Positions 16,784 through 26,534 of a DNA stretch of 64,000 bases are shown here, piece by piece. Position numbers and translations under genes: made by a program. Under the pieces are notes generated by a model. That model had not been told where the DNA came from. It made no database searches and was given only the letters and a program-made list of their open reading frames with translations. This stretch comes from Rhodanobacter sp. LX-99 (lineage in GTDB: Bacteria > Pseudomonadota > Gammaproteobacteria > Xanthomonadales > Rhodanobacteraceae): contig NZ_JAHFVL010000003.1 of the NCBI RefSeq assembly GCF_018599185.1, positions 186,001-250,000 on the forward strand, in the 5' to 3' direction. Numbering within the stretch: position 1 is the stretch's first letter; the number at the start of each line of letters is the position of its first letter.

Positions 16784-17422
16784 TCAGGAGTTCTTCAGGA
16801 CGATCGAATAGACGATGTTGCCGACGTCGCGGCACTTGTCGATGGCCTTCTCGATCAGCTCGAACAGGTCCTTGGCCAGCATCGCCCGCATCACGTCGCC
16901 GCCCTCGATGTACAGCGTGCGGTACGGCGCCAGCAGCATGCGGTCGCCTTCCGACTCCAGCGCCTGCAGGCGATCCTGCAGCTTCTTCACCGGGTCGATG
17001 CGCAGGCCGCGGCGCAGTTCGCCGATCATCTCGGCAACCACTTCGCTGGAACGCTGCAGCACCAGGGCGCGCTGGGCGAAATCCACCCCGGCCAGGCGAT
17101 CGGAGACGATTTCGTAACGCTCGGCAAATTTCTCGATGCTCTTGGGGATCTTGTACAGCGACGAGTTCAGCGCCTCGATGTCCTCGCGATCGAGCGCGGT
17201 GACGAAGGTGTTCACCAGCTCCTCGCTGATCTGCGCGGCCAGCGCCTTCTCGCGCGTCCGGGTGGCGGTGAACGCGGCCATCACCGCGCCCTGGTCGGGC
17301 TGGGTCAGCAGCTCGTGCAGGGCCCTGGCGCTTTCGCAGACGGTGGCGGCGCTCTGTTCGAGCAGTCCGTAGAACTTGTCGCCTTTGCCGAAAATCGTCT
17401 GCAGTGAAAACATGCTGGCCAT
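16784..17422 (-). CDS. DUF47/PhoU-like protein, Pit-associated
   Basis: Protein of 212 residues, nearly all helical, starting MASMFSLQTIFGKGDKFYGLLEQSA and containing ALNSSLYKIPKSIEKFAERYEI and DRMLLAPYRTLYIEGG. It matches the PhoU-related TIGR00153/DUF47 family. These genes sit directly upstream of pit and are thought to modulate phosphate uptake. It ends 87 bp before the transporter on the same strand, so both are likely one operon. Confidence 0.92.
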   Translation of the reverse strand: MASMFSLQTIFGKGDKFYGLLEQSAATVCESARALHELLTQPDQGAVMAAFTATRTREKALAAQISEELVNTFVTALDREDIEALNSSLYKIPKSIEKFAERYEIVSDRLAGVDFAQRALVLQRSSEVVAEMIGELRRGLRIDPVKKLQDRLQALESEGDRMLLAPYRTLYIEGGDVMRAMLAKDLFELIEKAIDKCRDVGNIVYSIVLKNS

Positions 17423-17558
17423 GCCTGAGGGAACGGGATGACGGGAATGTTACAGGACTGTCGTGCTGCCCTGCATCAATGCCCGGCCCTGCCGGGGTGA
17501 TGCGAAAGCCCCGCAACCCTTACACTGTGCCCATGCACCCTCCTCCACCATCACCGCG

Positions 17559-18881
17559 ATGCTGACCGAAATCGCGCTCGTTCTCGTGCTGACTCTGTTC
17601 AACGGCTTCTTCGCCCTGTCGGAGATGGCGCTGGTGGCCTCGCGCAAGAGCCGCCTCAAGCAGATGGCCCGGAACAGCCGCAAGGCCGCCTCGGCCTTGC
17701 GGCACGCCGAGGCGCCGGAGCACTTCCTGTCTACCGTGCAGGTCGGCATCACCCTGGTGACGCTGATCACCGGTGCGGTCGCCGGCGACGCGCTGGGCGA
17801 ACACATCGCTGCCACCTTGCGGGGCGAACAGCTGGCGTGGCTGTTGCCGTACTCGCGGATCATCGGCATCGTGCTGGGCTTCGTGCTGATCTCCTTCATC
17901 CAGATCGTGATCGGCGAACTGGTGCCCAAGCGGCTGGCGCTGGCGGCGCCGGAAAAAGTGTCGTCGTACGTGGCGATCCCGATGCTGCTGCTGTCGCGGC
18001 TGACCGCGCCGTTCGTGTGGCTGCTGAACGCGTCGAGCAACCTGCTGCTGCGCCTGCTGCGGGTCAACCGGCAGGGCAGCGGCGTGGTCACCGAGGAGGA
18101 GATCCGCCTGCTCGTCGCCGAGAGTGCCGAACAGGGCGTGCTCGACCCGGACGAACACAACATGGTCAACCGCGTGCTGCGCCTGGGCGACCGCACGGTG
18201 GACAGCGTGATGACCCCGCGCATGCGCATCGCCTGGCTGGACATCGCGGCAACCCGCGAGGAGAACTTCGAGGTGCTGCGCGAGACCCCGTATTCGTGCT
18301 ACCCGGTGTATCGCGGCGACGAGAGCGAAGTGGTCGGCGTGGTCGAGGTCAAGCGCCTGCTGCGCAGCTTCGCCGAAGGCACGCCGGAGCTGTTCGGCCA
18401 CCTGGCCAAGCCGCTGTTCGTGCCGGCCACCGCGCGCGCGCTGGACCTGCTGGAAGAATTCCGCGACGCCGAGACGCCGCTGGCCCTGGTGGTCGACGAG
18501 TACGGCGACATCGAGGGCGTGGTCACCGTCAACGACCTGCTCGCGGCGGTGGTCGGCGCCAGCCAGATCGGCCACGGCGGCGGCAACGAGGACAGCCCGA
18601 TCATGCAGCGCGCCGACGGCAGCTGGCTGATCGACGGCAGCCTGTCCACCGACGACCTGCGCGAACTGCTGCAGATCGGCGAACTGCCCGGCGAGGACGA
18701 ACACGACTACCGCACCGCCGCCGGCATGGTGATGACCGCCCTGGGCCATATCCCGCAGACCGGCGAAGTGTTCGCCTGGCGCGGCATCCGCTTCGAGGTG
18801 GTCGACCTGGACGGTGCCCGCATCGACAAGCTGCTGGTCACGCCGGCGCCATCGCTGGAGCTGTCGGACGACGAGCAGTAA
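17559..18881 (+). CDS. CorC/HlyC-family membrane protein (DUF21-CBS-CorC)
   Basis: Protein of 440 residues. A DUF21 membrane domain comes first (residues 1-190, FNGFFALSEMALVASRKSRL), then a CBS pair (about 205-325, with VMTPRMRIAWLD and EYGDIEGVVTVNDLL) and a CorC_HlyC domain at the C-terminus (DYRTAAGMVMTALGHIPQTGEVFAWRGIRFEVVD). This architecture is linked to magnesium or other cation transport, possibly efflux. The start at 17559 (MLTEIALVL) puts the first helix at the N-terminus. Confidence 0.92.
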   Translation: MLTEIALVLVLTLFNGFFALSEMALVASRKSRLKQMARNSRKAASALRHAEAPEHFLSTVQVGITLVTLITGAVAGDALGEHIAATLRGEQLAWLLPYSRIIGIVLGFVLISFIQIVIGELVPKRLALAAPEKVSSYVAIPMLLLSRLTAPFVWLLNASSNLLLRLLRVNRQGSGVVTEEEIRLLVAESAEQGVLDPDEHNMVNRVLRLGDRTVDSVMTPRMRIAWLDIAATREENFEVLRETPYSCYPVYRGDESEVVGVVEVKRLLRSFAEGTPELFGHLAKPLFVPATARALDLLEEFRDAETPLALVVDEYGDIEGVVTVNDLLAAVVGASQIGHGGGNEDSPIMQRADGSWLIDGSLSTDDLRELLQIGELPGEDEHDYRTAAGMVMTALGHIPQTGEVFAWRGIRFEVVDLDGARIDKLLVTPAPSLELSDDEQ

Positions 18882-18919
18882 GGCGCCGCTTCGCAGGGGC
18901 GTCGCCCTGGCGGAGCCGG

Positions 18920-19678
18920 CTACTTGCCGTTGGCCAGCCCCGCCATCCGCTGTGCATCGGCGAGGATGCCGTGCAGCACGCGCAACTCGCGCTCGTCCGG
19001 CTGCGCGCGCTGGAACAGCTTGCGCAGGCGCAGCATGATCGTGGTGGGTTCGCGGCCCTTGTGGAAGTCGATGTCGTCCAGCGTCTGCGCCAGGTGGCGG
19101 TAGAACTGCTCCATCTGCGCCGCGTCGGCGGGCGGCTCGCCGTGTTCCGGCGGCGTCGCCGGCGGCGCGTCGCCGAGCATCGCCACGCGCAGCTCGTAGG
19201 CCATCACCTGCACCGCCTGCGACAGGTTGAGCGAGCTGAAATCGTCCACGCTGGGAATCCGCACCATCGCATGGCAACGCGCCAGTTCCTCGTTCTCCAG
19301 GCCAGTGCGCTCGTTGCCGAACACCAGCGCCACCTGCTCGCCGCGGGCGGCGGCGGCCAGCACCTGCTGCGCCGCCTCGCGCGGGGAGATCTCCGGCAGG
19401 TTCACCCCGCGCCGGCGCGCCGACAGGCCCAGCGCCAGGCTGCTGCCGGCCAGGCCGTCCACCAGGTCGGCGTGGATGCCGGCATGGGCCAGCACGTCGT
19501 CCGCGCCGGCGGCCAGCGCATTCGCCTCAGGATCGGGGAAACGATACGGGCCGACCAGCTCCAGCCGCGCGAAGCCCATCGTGCGGATCGCCCGCGCCGC
19601 GCTGCCGATATTGCCCGGGTGCGAGGTGCGCACCAGCACGTAGCGGATGCGGGCGGCGAGGTCGTGGAGGTCGGTCAT
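18920..19678 (-). CDS. trmJ: tRNA (cytidine/uridine-2'-O-)-methyltransferase TrmJ
   Basis: Protein of 252 residues. A SPOUT methyltransferase domain comes first, with YVLVRTSHPGNIGSAARAIRTMGF, the LVFGNERTGL knot motif and IPSVDDFSSLNLSQAVQVMAYE, followed by a helical TrmJ extension (FYRHLAQTLDDIDFHKG, TTIMLRLRKLFQRA). It methylates the 2'-OH of tRNA position 32. It is divergent from suhB, the same pairing seen in other gammaproteobacteria. The start at 19678 (MTDLHDL) fits the family. Confidence 0.95.
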   Translation of the reverse strand: MTDLHDLAARIRYVLVRTSHPGNIGSAARAIRTMGFARLELVGPYRFPDPEANALAAGADDVLAHAGIHADLVDGLAGSSLALGLSARRRGVNLPEISPREAAQQVLAAAARGEQVALVFGNERTGLENEELARCHAMVRIPSVDDFSSLNLSQAVQVMAYELRVAMLGDAPPATPPEHGEPPADAAQMEQFYRHLAQTLDDIDFHKGREPTTIMLRLRKLFQRAQPDERELRVLHGILADAQRMAGLANGK

Positions 19679-19795
19679 GCGAGAAGTGGCGTTTTTGCGG
19701 CTGGAGCGGACAAGGATAGTGGAGGCGGGGCGGCTTCCGCCCGCCTCTGCTAGAATCGCCGGCCGCAACCCAAGCTCTCTTCCAAAGTCGAAACC

Positions 19796-20599
19796 ATGGC
19801 CAGACCACACGTCACGATCGCGGCGCGCGCCGCGCGTTCTGCAGGCAATGTGATCCTGCGCTACATGAACCGCATCGACGGCCTCAACATCGTCGAGAAG
19901 CAGCAGATGGACTTCGTCTCCGAAGTCGACAAGCTGGCCGAGGCGGAAATCATCAAGGAACTGCGCCGCGCCTACCCCGACCACGCGATCCTCGCCGAGG
20001 AAAGCGGCGCGACCGGCAAGGGCCCGCTGACCTGGGTGATCGACCCGCTGGACGGCACCCACAACTACCTGCGCGGCATCCCGCACTTCTGCGTGTCGAT
20101 CGCGCTGCTGGAAAAGGGCGTGCCGATCCATGCCGTGGTGTTCGACCCGCTGCGCGACGAGCTGTACACCGCCAGCAAGGGCGATGGCGCCTACCTCAAC
20201 GACCGCCGCATGCGCGTCAGCAAGCGCGAGAACCTGGGCGGCGCGATGATCGCCACCGGCTTCCCGTTCCGCCAGCGCGAGCACCTGGCGCCGCAGCTCG
20301 ACATGACCCGCGCGATCCTCGGCCAGGCCGAGGACATCCGCCGCTCCGGCTCCGCCGCGCTGGACCTGGCCTACGTCGCCGCCGGCCGCTACGACGGCTA
20401 CTTCGAGATCGGCCTGAAGCCGTGGGACATGGCCGCCGGCGTGCTGCTGGTGCACGAAGCCGGCGGCCGCTACTGCGACTTCGCCGGCCGCGACGGCATC
20501 CCGGAGAGCGGCAACCTCGTCGCCGGCAACCTCAACGTGGCGAAGGCCATGGTCGACGCGATCGGGCAGCAGGCGACGCCGGGGCTGCTCAAGGCCTGA
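19796..20599 (+). CDS. suhB: Inositol-1-monophosphatase SuhB
   Basis: Protein of 267 residues, full family length. Metal-binding residues are present: EE in ILAEESG, Asp83 and Asp86 in WVIDPLDGTHNY, and the C-terminal GLKPWDMAAG motif. It dephosphorylates inositol monophosphate, and in enterobacteria it also joins the rRNA antitermination complex. A possible -10 (TAGAAT, 19751-19756) lies upstream. Transcription probably ends at the strong hairpin that follows. Confidence 0.96.
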   Translation: MARPHVTIAARAARSAGNVILRYMNRIDGLNIVEKQQMDFVSEVDKLAEAEIIKELRRAYPDHAILAEESGATGKGPLTWVIDPLDGTHNYLRGIPHFCVSIALLEKGVPIHAVVFDPLRDELYTASKGDGAYLNDRRMRVSKRENLGGAMIATGFPFRQREHLAPQLDMTRAILGQAEDIRRSGSAALDLAYVAAGRYDGYFEIGLKPWDMAAGVLLVHEAGGRYCDFAGRDGIPESGNLVAGNLNVAKAMVDAIGQQATPGLLKA

Positions 20600-20615
20600 G
20601 CGGTTCGACCCATTG

Positions 20616-20652
20616 AAAAAGCAAAGGCGCCCAAGGGCGCCTTTGCTTTTTT
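20616..20652 (+). terminator. Rho-independent terminator after suhB
   Basis: A perfect stem AAGCAAAGGCGCCC / GGGCGCCTTTGCTT with a two-base AA loop, preceded by A's and followed by a T run. It could also work on the minus strand, but no minus-strand gene ends here. Confidence 0.93.
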
Positions 20653-20906
20653 CGCCGCCCGACCCCCGTCCCCGCACCAGGCGGGGAACCTGCAAAGAGC
20701 CAGTCCATCTACTGGGATGAAGGCCGGGCGCGAGATGCCAACAACCGACTCCGCGCTGCCACGCCAGGCCGAACCGGTTGCCACCGATCGCGCAGGTTTG
20801 CGAACGTGTATCCCGAACCGCTCCATCCCAATCACCGTCCGTCGCGGCGAGACGCCGGCTCCCACTTCAACCGGCGCGGCGCCAGCCACCATGCCGGGAG
20901 TGTCCG
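20653..20906. other. Gene-free stretch between suhB terminator and the next gene
   Basis: With the terminator this makes a 307-bp gap. Apart from a GGGAG ribosome site for the 20907 gene I see no gene, RNA fold or repeat. It presumably carries that gene's promoter, but no clear -35/-10 pair stands out. Confidence 0.5.
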
Positions 20907-21680
20907 ATGAACCGCATCACGCAACGACTGGGCAGCGCGCTGGCGCGCTACCTCAATCATCCGGCGCGCGGGCCGTATCCGCACTTGCCGGCCGACCTGG
21001 CGACCTTGCGACGCATCCTGCGCCCGGCCGACGTGATCCTGGTGGAAGGCCGCGCACGCATCAGCAGCGCCATCAAGTACCTGACACAATCGACCTGGTC
21101 GCACGTTGCGCTGTATGTGGGCGACTACGCCGGACAGTCCCTGGCGGGCCATACCGACCTGGTAGTCGAGGCGGACACCGAACTCGGCGTGCACCTGCTC
21201 GACCTGCAGCAACTGGGCGGCTATCACCTGCGGATCTGCCGACCCGCGGGACTGAGCGACGCCGACGCCCATCGCGTGGTCGACTACGTGATAGCGCGAC
21301 TGGGCCAGCGCTACGACCTGAAAAACGTCTTCGACCTGGCCCGCTACCTGCTGCCGACACCGCCGGTACCCGGCCCGTGGCGGCGGCGCCTGCTGGCGCT
21401 GGGCAGCGGCGACCCCACCCGGGCGATCTGCTCCACCCTGGTCGCCGAAGCATTCCAGTCGGTGCCCTTCCCGATCCTGCCAGTCATCCATACCGAATCC
21501 GCGGCTACTCCCGAATGCCGCGATTGCATCCGCGAAATCTTCCACATCCGCGACCACAGCCTTTACACCCCGCGCGATTTCGACGTTTCGCCGTATTTCG
21601 AGGTGATCAAGCCAACCCTGGCCAAGGGCTTCGACTACCGCCAGCTGACCTGGGACACCAGTCCATCCCCCCAAGCCTGA
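20907..21680 (+). CDS. YiiX/YebB-like permuted NlpC/P60 cysteine hydrolase
   Basis: Protein of 257 residues. It carries the features of the permuted papain-like NlpC/P60 clade: RPADVILVEG and TWSHVALYVGDYAG (His) in the N-terminal part, AVEAD-type Glu (VVEADTELGVHLLDL), and a C-terminal catalytic Cys in AICSTLVAEAFQSV. No signal peptide is obvious. The start at 20907 (MNRITQRLGS) has a GGGAG site and the expected length. These enzymes are thought to act on lipid or peptide amide bonds; the substrate here is unknown. Confidence 0.85.
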   Translation: MNRITQRLGSALARYLNHPARGPYPHLPADLATLRRILRPADVILVEGRARISSAIKYLTQSTWSHVALYVGDYAGQSLAGHTDLVVEADTELGVHLLDLQQLGGYHLRICRPAGLSDADAHRVVDYVIARLGQRYDLKNVFDLARYLLPTPPVPGPWRRRLLALGSGDPTRAICSTLVAEAFQSVPFPILPVIHTESAATPECRDCIREIFHIRDHSLYTPRDFDVSPYFEVIKPTLAKGFDYRQLTWDTSPSPQA

Positions 21681-21759
21681 GGCACACCAACCGGCACCGA
21701 CTCAAGACGCTGCCTGGTCGAGCGTGTCCGGCAAACAGGAGGCTCGACAGCCGCGCCGT

Positions 21760-22467
21760 TCAGGGCGCCGTTTCGCCGCCTTCGCGCAGGAACCCCCGCA
21801 GGAACGGAATGGTGATCCGCCGCTGCGCTGCCAGCGAGGCCGCATCCAGCTTGTCGAGCAGATCCAGCAGCGCGCCCAGGTCGCGCGCATAGCGGGCGAA
21901 CAGCCAGTCCAGCACGCTGTCGTCCAGTTCGATGCCTCGCGCAGCGGCCTGCGCCTTCAGCACGGCGCGGCGTTCGTCGTCGTCGAGCGGCTTCAGCGCG
22001 AACTGGGTGCAGGCGCCGAGGCGCGAGCGCAGGTCGGGCAGGTCGATGCCGAGCTGGGTCGGGGTGGCATCGGCGGCGAACAGCAGTGCGCTGCCTTCGG
22101 CGCGGGCGCGGTTGTACAGGTCGAACAGCGCGTGTTCGGCCTCGCGCTCGCCGGCGATCGCGCCGAGGTCGTCCAGCGCCAGCAGTTCGCTGCCGGCGAC
22201 GCCGCGCAGGGCGGCGGCGCGATCTGCGATCGTCGCCAGCGGCAGATACTGCACGCGCCGTCCCGCCGCACTGGCCGCCTGGCAGGCGGCCATCAGCAGG
22301 TGGCTGCGGCCGCTGCCGCTGGCGCCGTGCAGGTAGATCCACGGTGCGCCGGGTTGCAGCGCCAGCGCCTGCACCGCGGCCAGCGCGGCGGCGTTGGCGC
22401 CGGCGTGGAAATGTTCGAAGCGCTGGCGGCGCGGCCAGCGCAAGGCCAGCGGCAACTGCGGGATCAT
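21760..22467 (-). CDS. hda: DnaA regulatory inactivator Hda
   Basis: Protein of 235 residues resembling the AAA+ domain of DnaA: QLPLALRWP, the clamp-binding-like N-terminal stretch; FEHFHAGANAAAL; GASGSGRSHLL, a Walker A with Arg in place of Lys as in Hda; and ELLALDDLGAIAG, Walker B. It lacks DnaA's DNA-binding domain. With the beta clamp it stimulates ATP hydrolysis by DnaA after initiation. Its ATG overlaps the perM stop by four bases (22464-22467). Confidence 0.92.
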   Translation of the reverse strand: MIPQLPLALRWPRRQRFEHFHAGANAAALAAVQALALQPGAPWIYLHGASGSGRSHLLMAACQAASAAGRRVQYLPLATIADRAAALRGVAGSELLALDDLGAIAGEREAEHALFDLYNRARAEGSALLFAADATPTQLGIDLPDLRSRLGACTQFALKPLDDDERRAVLKAQAAARGIELDDSVLDWLFARYARDLGALLDLLDKLDAASLAAQRRITIPFLRGFLREGGETAP

Positions 22468-23633
22468 GGCTCGGCCCGGTCGTCCCGCGGCGGCTCGACC
22501 CTGGCCTCGACCTCGCCATCGCGATGCACGGCGACCTCCACCTCGGCGACCACCGGATCCTGCGGCCCCGCCTCGTTGTACAGCTCGCTCATGCGGTAGC
22601 GCTCGATCAGGTAGCGCAGCAGCACCATGATCACCGACGCCGCCGGCAGCGCCAGCAGCACGCCGAGGAAACCGAACAGGTAGCCGCCGGCCAGCACCGC
22701 GAACATCACCGCCACCGGGTGCAGGCCGATCTTGTCGCCGACCAGCTTGGGCACCAGCACATAGCCTTCCAGCAGCTGGCCGACCGCGAACACGCCGCAG
22801 ACCAGGAGCACGTGGGTCCAGTCGCCGTACTGCACCAGCGCGGCCACGATCGCCGCGACGAAGCCGATGATGAAACCCAGGTACGGCACGAAGCTGAGCA
22901 GGCCGGCGACCATGCCGATCAGCGGGCCCACGGTCAGCCCGACCACGCCCAGGCCGGCGCCGTAGAACACGCCCAGCGCCAGCATCACCAGCAGTTGGCC
23001 GCGCACGAACGCGCCCAGGATCTTGTCCGACTCGCTCGCCAGGTAGGCGACGGTGGGCTGGATCGAACGCGGCAGCATGCCGTCGACCTTCGCCACCAGC
23101 CGGTCCCAGTCGCGCAGCAGGTAGAACGCCACCACCGGGATCAGCACCAGGTTGGTCAGCCACATCGCGATGCCCAGGCCGGAACGCGACACCTTGCCCA
23201 GCACCGCCGTGGCGACGCCGCCGATCGAGGCCATGTGCTCCTTGATCGCGGTCAGCAGGCGGTCGCTGTCGAAGGTGTGCGGGTCCAGATGCAGGCGCGC
23301 CTGCAGCCATGGCCACACGGTGTTCTGCGCCCAGTCGCCGTAGCGCGGCAGGTTGTTGATCAGGTTCTCGACCTGGCGCGCGATCAGCGGGATCAGCAGC
23401 AGCAGCACGCCGACCACCACGACCATGATCACCACGAACACGATCGTGGCCGCCCACATCCGGTTCAGCCCCAGCCGTTCCAGCCGGTCGGCCAGCGGAT
23501 CGCCGAGGTAGGCCAGCATGGCGGCCACCGCGAACGGCATCAGCACCGGCGCCAGCAGCCAGATCAGGTAAACGATGACCGCCGTGATGGCGAACAGCTG
23601 CCAGCGGCGCGAGATGTCCTTGTCTTGATTCAC
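22464..23633 (-). CDS. AI-2E/PerM-family membrane protein
   Basis: Protein of 389 residues with about eight membrane helices: WQLFAITAVIVYLIWLLAPVLMPF, the RQVENLINNLP periplasmic segment, FVPYLGFIIGFVAAIVAAL and GFLGVLLALPAASVIMVLL. This is the AI-2E family exporter/permease PerM pattern. The start is a GTG at 23633 with an AAGGA element upstream; no ATG fits. The acidic cytoplasmic tail reads VEVAVHRDGEVEARVEPP. It is coupled to hda and lies 17 bp after the DUF2066 gene. The transported substrate is unknown. Confidence 0.9.
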   Translation of the reverse strand: MNQDKDISRRWQLFAITAVIVYLIWLLAPVLMPFAVAAMLAYLGDPLADRLERLGLNRMWAATIVFVVIMVVVVGVLLLLIPLIARQVENLINNLPRYGDWAQNTVWPWLQARLHLDPHTFDSDRLLTAIKEHMASIGGVATAVLGKVSRSGLGIAMWLTNLVLIPVVAFYLLRDWDRLVAKVDGMLPRSIQPTVAYLASESDKILGAFVRGQLLVMLALGVFYGAGLGVVGLTVGPLIGMVAGLLSFVPYLGFIIGFVAAIVAALVQYGDWTHVLLVCGVFAVGQLLEGYVLVPKLVGDKIGLHPVAVMFAVLAGGYLFGFLGVLLALPAASVIMVLLRYLIERYRMSELYNEAGPQDPVVAEVEVAVHRDGEVEARVEPPRDDRAEP

Positions 23634-23650
23634 TCGGCACGCATCCTTAA

Positions 23651-24631
23651 TCACCTCAGCCAGCGCAGGTTCGCGTCCGCGCCCGGATGCGGCTCGCCCT
23701 GCAGCAGCAGGTGGCCGCCGGCGGCGAGGTTCGCGGCCAGACCGCCCATCGGCACGGAAGCCTTGACGTACAGCAGCACGCCGTCGTTCTGCGCGCCCAG
23801 GGTCAGCACCTGCTTCACCGACGGGTCGTCCTGCAGGGTCGCCACCAGGTTCGCGTAATCCATCGCCGAATCCAGCCCGCTGACCCACAGCTTGCCCTCG
23901 CTGGGGCCGGCGCCGATCACGTTGAGCTGCCTGCCGATGCGGTCGACCATGCCGTTGCCGGCGTCGCCGAGCAGCGCATCCGCGCTTTCGCCCTGGCCGT
24001 TCCAGCGCTGCGCCTGGCCGCCGGAGATCAGCGTCCAGTCCGCGCCGCCGTCGCGCAGCCTGCCGAGCAGCACCAGGCCGGTGTGGTACTGCCGGTTGAC
24101 CGCCGCCAGCGCGGCCGGGTCGGCGGCGGCGACCTTGGCCGGATCCGGCGGAGTGCTGTCGGGATAGATCACATTGGTGCCGCGCGCAGCGGCGGCAGAG
24201 GCCAGGCTGGCCAGCGCCGCCTGGTCGAGCAGATGTCCGTCGCTGCCCTGCACCAGCAGCAGCACCGGCGGCTTGATCCCCGCGCTCTGCACGCCCAGCT
24301 TCGACACCAGCCGGCGCACCGAGCCCGGCTCGAACTCGACGTCCAGGATCAGCCCGGTCGCGGCGCGCTGGTACTGGAATTTCTGCACCATCGAACCGGC
24401 CTTGCCCAGCGCGTCGGCATAACCGGCGTTGCTGCGCAGGTCCTGGCCGCCGGCGATCCGCGTCAGCACCTGGCCGAGCGCAGTGGCGAACGCCTGGTCG
24501 CGCTGGGCGTCGCTGGTATCGGCGACCGGCACGACCACCGAATACGGCGAGCCGGCAACCTGCGCACGCAGCAGCGGCAGCGCGGCAAGAAACAGCAGCA
24601 GGGTGGCGATCAACAGACGGGACAGGCGCAT
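23651..24631 (-). CDS. DUF2066 periplasmic protein
   Basis: Protein of 326 residues. A signal peptide ([20 protein letters not shown], likely cut after LRA) is followed by the DUF2066 pattern: [35 protein letters not shown]-type repeats (MVQKFQYQ) and a late [16 protein letters not shown] domain. An alternative ATG at 24643 exists; neither start has a clear ribosome site. It is divergent from purM and first in the DUF2066-perM-hda operon, an order conserved in the group. Function unknown. Confidence 0.85.
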   Translation of the reverse strand: MRLSRLLIATLLLFLAALPLLRAQVAGSPYSVVVPVADTSDAQRDQAFATALGQVLTRIAGGQDLRSNAGYADALGKAGSMVQKFQYQRAATGLILDVEFEPGSVRRLVSKLGVQSAGIKPPVLLLVQGSDGHLLDQAALASLASAAAARGTNVIYPDSTPPDPAKVAAADPAALAAVNRQYHTGLVLLGRLRDGGADWTLISGGQAQRWNGQGESADALLGDAGNGMVDRIGRQLNVIGAGPSEGKLWVSGLDSAMDYANLVATLQDDPSVKQVLTLGAQNDGVLLYVKASVPMGGLAANLAAGGHLLLQGEPHPGADANLRWLR

Positions 24632-24797
24632 GGATGTGGGCATCTTCAGGGGGAAGCTCACGGGAAGTCTGCCCAATCGCGCCCGCAGCGTCCATCGCGG
24701 TCGTCACGAACCCGCCATCGCCTGCCGGCAACCGCGCCACAAGCTGGTAAACTTGCGCGTTTCACCCACGCCGCAGATCCTGATCAAGGTCCTCGCC

Positions 24798-25826
24798 ATG
24801 TCTGACGCCCTCACCTACCGCGCCGCCGGCGTCGATATCGATGCCGGCAATGCGCTGGTCGAACGCATCAAGCCGCTGGTCAAGCGCACTTCCCGCCCCG
24901 AAGTGATGGGCGGCCTGGGCGGTTTCGGCGGCCTGTTCGACTTGAGCGGCCGCTACAAGGATCCGGTGCTGGTGTCCGGCACCGACGGCGTGGGCACCAA
25001 GCTGAAGCTGGCGCAGATCCTGAACCGCCACGACACGATCGGCATCGACCTGGTCGGCATGTGCGTCAACGACGTGCTGGTGCAGGGCGCCGAGCCGCTA
25101 TTCTTCCTCGACTACTTCGCCACCGGCAAGCTGGATGTGGACACCGCGGTGGCGGTGGTCGGCGGCATCGCGAAAGGCTGCGAACTGGCCGGCTGCGCGC
25201 TGATCGGCGGCGAAACCGCCGAGATGCCGGACATGTATCCGCCAGGCGAATACGACCTGGCCGGCTTCACCGTGGGCGCGGTGGAGAAATCGCAGATGCT
25301 GACCGGCGCGGCGATCGTCGCCGGCGACGTGGTGCTGGGCGTGGCCTCCAGCGGCCCGCACTCGAACGGCTATTCGCTGGTGCGCAAGATCCTCGAGCGC
25401 GCCGGCAACCCGCTCGACCTCGACCTGGGCGGCGTGAAGCTGGCCGACGCGCTGATGGCGCCGACCACGATCTACGTGAAGTCGATGCTGGAATTGATGA
25501 AGGCGAGCCCGGTGCACGGCATGGCCCACATCACCGGCGGCGGCCTCAAGGAAAACATCATCCGGGTGGTGCCGAACGGCCTCGGCATCGCGCTGGACGC
25601 CTCCGCCATCGTATTGCCGCCGGTGTTCGACTGGCTGATGCGCGAAGGCAACGTGGCGCGCGAGGAAATGTGGCGCACGTTCAACTGCGGCGTCGGCTTC
25701 ACCGTGATCCTGCCGCGCGACGCGGTGGCCGGCGCATCCGCGCTGCTGGCGAAACATGGCCTGGCCAGTTCGGTGATCGGCGACATCGTGCCCGCACTGG
25801 GCGACGAACGCGTGCATATCGGCTGA
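24798..25826 (+). CDS. purM: Phosphoribosylformylglycinamidine cyclo-ligase (AIR synthetase)
   Basis: Protein of 342 residues. Family landmarks: [41 protein letters not shown], the dimer-forming [34 protein letters not shown] and [10 protein letters not shown]. It catalyses the ATP-dependent ring closure of FGAM to AIR, step five of purine synthesis. A TAAACT element (24747-24752) could be the -10. It is followed after 8 bp by purN. Confidence 0.97.
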   Translation: MSDALTYRAAGVDIDAGNALVERIKPLVKRTSRPEVMGGLGGFGGLFDLSGRYKDPVLVSGTDGVGTKLKLAQILNRHDTIGIDLVGMCVNDVLVQGAEPLFFLDYFATGKLDVDTAVAVVGGIAKGCELAGCALIGGETAEMPDMYPPGEYDLAGFTVGAVEKSQMLTGAAIVAGDVVLGVASSGPHSNGYSLVRKILERAGNPLDLDLGGVKLADALMAPTTIYVKSMLELMKASPVHGMAHITGGGLKENIIRVVPNGLGIALDASAIVLPPVFDWLMREGNVAREEMWRTFNCGVGFTVILPRDAVAGASALLAKHGLASSVIGDIVPALGDERVHIG

Positions 25827-25834
25827 ACCGCTCC

Positions 25835-26500
25835 GTGACAACCGCACCTGCCAAAGTCGCCGTGCTCGCTTCCGGGCGCGGCAGCAACCTCGCTGCGCTG
25901 CTCGCCGCGCGCGAGCACGGCGACTTGCCGGTCGAGTTCGTGCTGGTCGGCAGCGACAGGGCCAGTGCCGGCGCGCTGCGCCTGGCCGAGGCGGCGAACA
26001 TTCCCACCCTGGCGCTGGACCCGCGCAGCTATCCGGACCGCCGCGCGTTCGACCTGGACCTGTTCCAGCGCGTTGCCGCCAGCGGCGCCGAATGGCTGGT
26101 GCTGGCCGGCTTCATGCGCATCCTCGACGGCGAGGCGCTGCGGCCGTGGGTGGGCCGCATCATCAACATCCACCCTTCGCTGCTGCCGAAATACCGCGGC
26201 CTGCACACGCATCGCCGCGCGCTGGAAGCGGGCGACCGCGAGCACGGCGCCAGCGTGCATTTCGTCACCGCCGAACTGGATGGCGGCCCGGTGATCGCAC
26301 AGGCACGCCTGCCGATCGAAGCCGGCGACGACGAGCAACTGCTGGCGCAACGGCTGCTGCCGCTGGAACACCGGCTGCTGCCTGCGGTGCTGGGCCTGCT
26401 GGTCAGCGGGCGCCTGCAATGGGACGGCCAGGCGCCACGCTTCGACGGCCAGCCGCTGGCGGCGCCATTGCGGCTGGACGACGACGGCCTTTCTCCTTAA
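25835..26500 (+). CDS. purN: Phosphoribosylglycinamide formyltransferase
   Basis: Protein of 221 residues with a GTG start at 25835, 8 bp after purM. LASGRGSNLAALL is the phosphate-binding loop; NIHPSLLPKYRGLHTHRRAL carries the catalytic Asn and His, and AELDGGPVIAQ the catalytic Asp. It transfers formyl from 10-formyl-THF to GAR in purine synthesis, and cotranscription with purM is expected. Confidence 0.96.
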   Translation: MTTAPAKVAVLASGRGSNLAALLAAREHGDLPVEFVLVGSDRASAGALRLAEAANIPTLALDPRSYPDRRAFDLDLFQRVAASGAEWLVLAGFMRILDGEALRPWVGRIINIHPSLLPKYRGLHTHRRALEAGDREHGASVHFVTAELDGGPVIAQARLPIEAGDDEQLLAQRLLPLEHRLLPAVLGLLVSGRLQWDGQAPRFDGQPLAAPLRLDDDGLSP

Positions 26501-26534
26501 AGCCGGTTCAGCCCGGTCTCGGCAGACTCGGCGC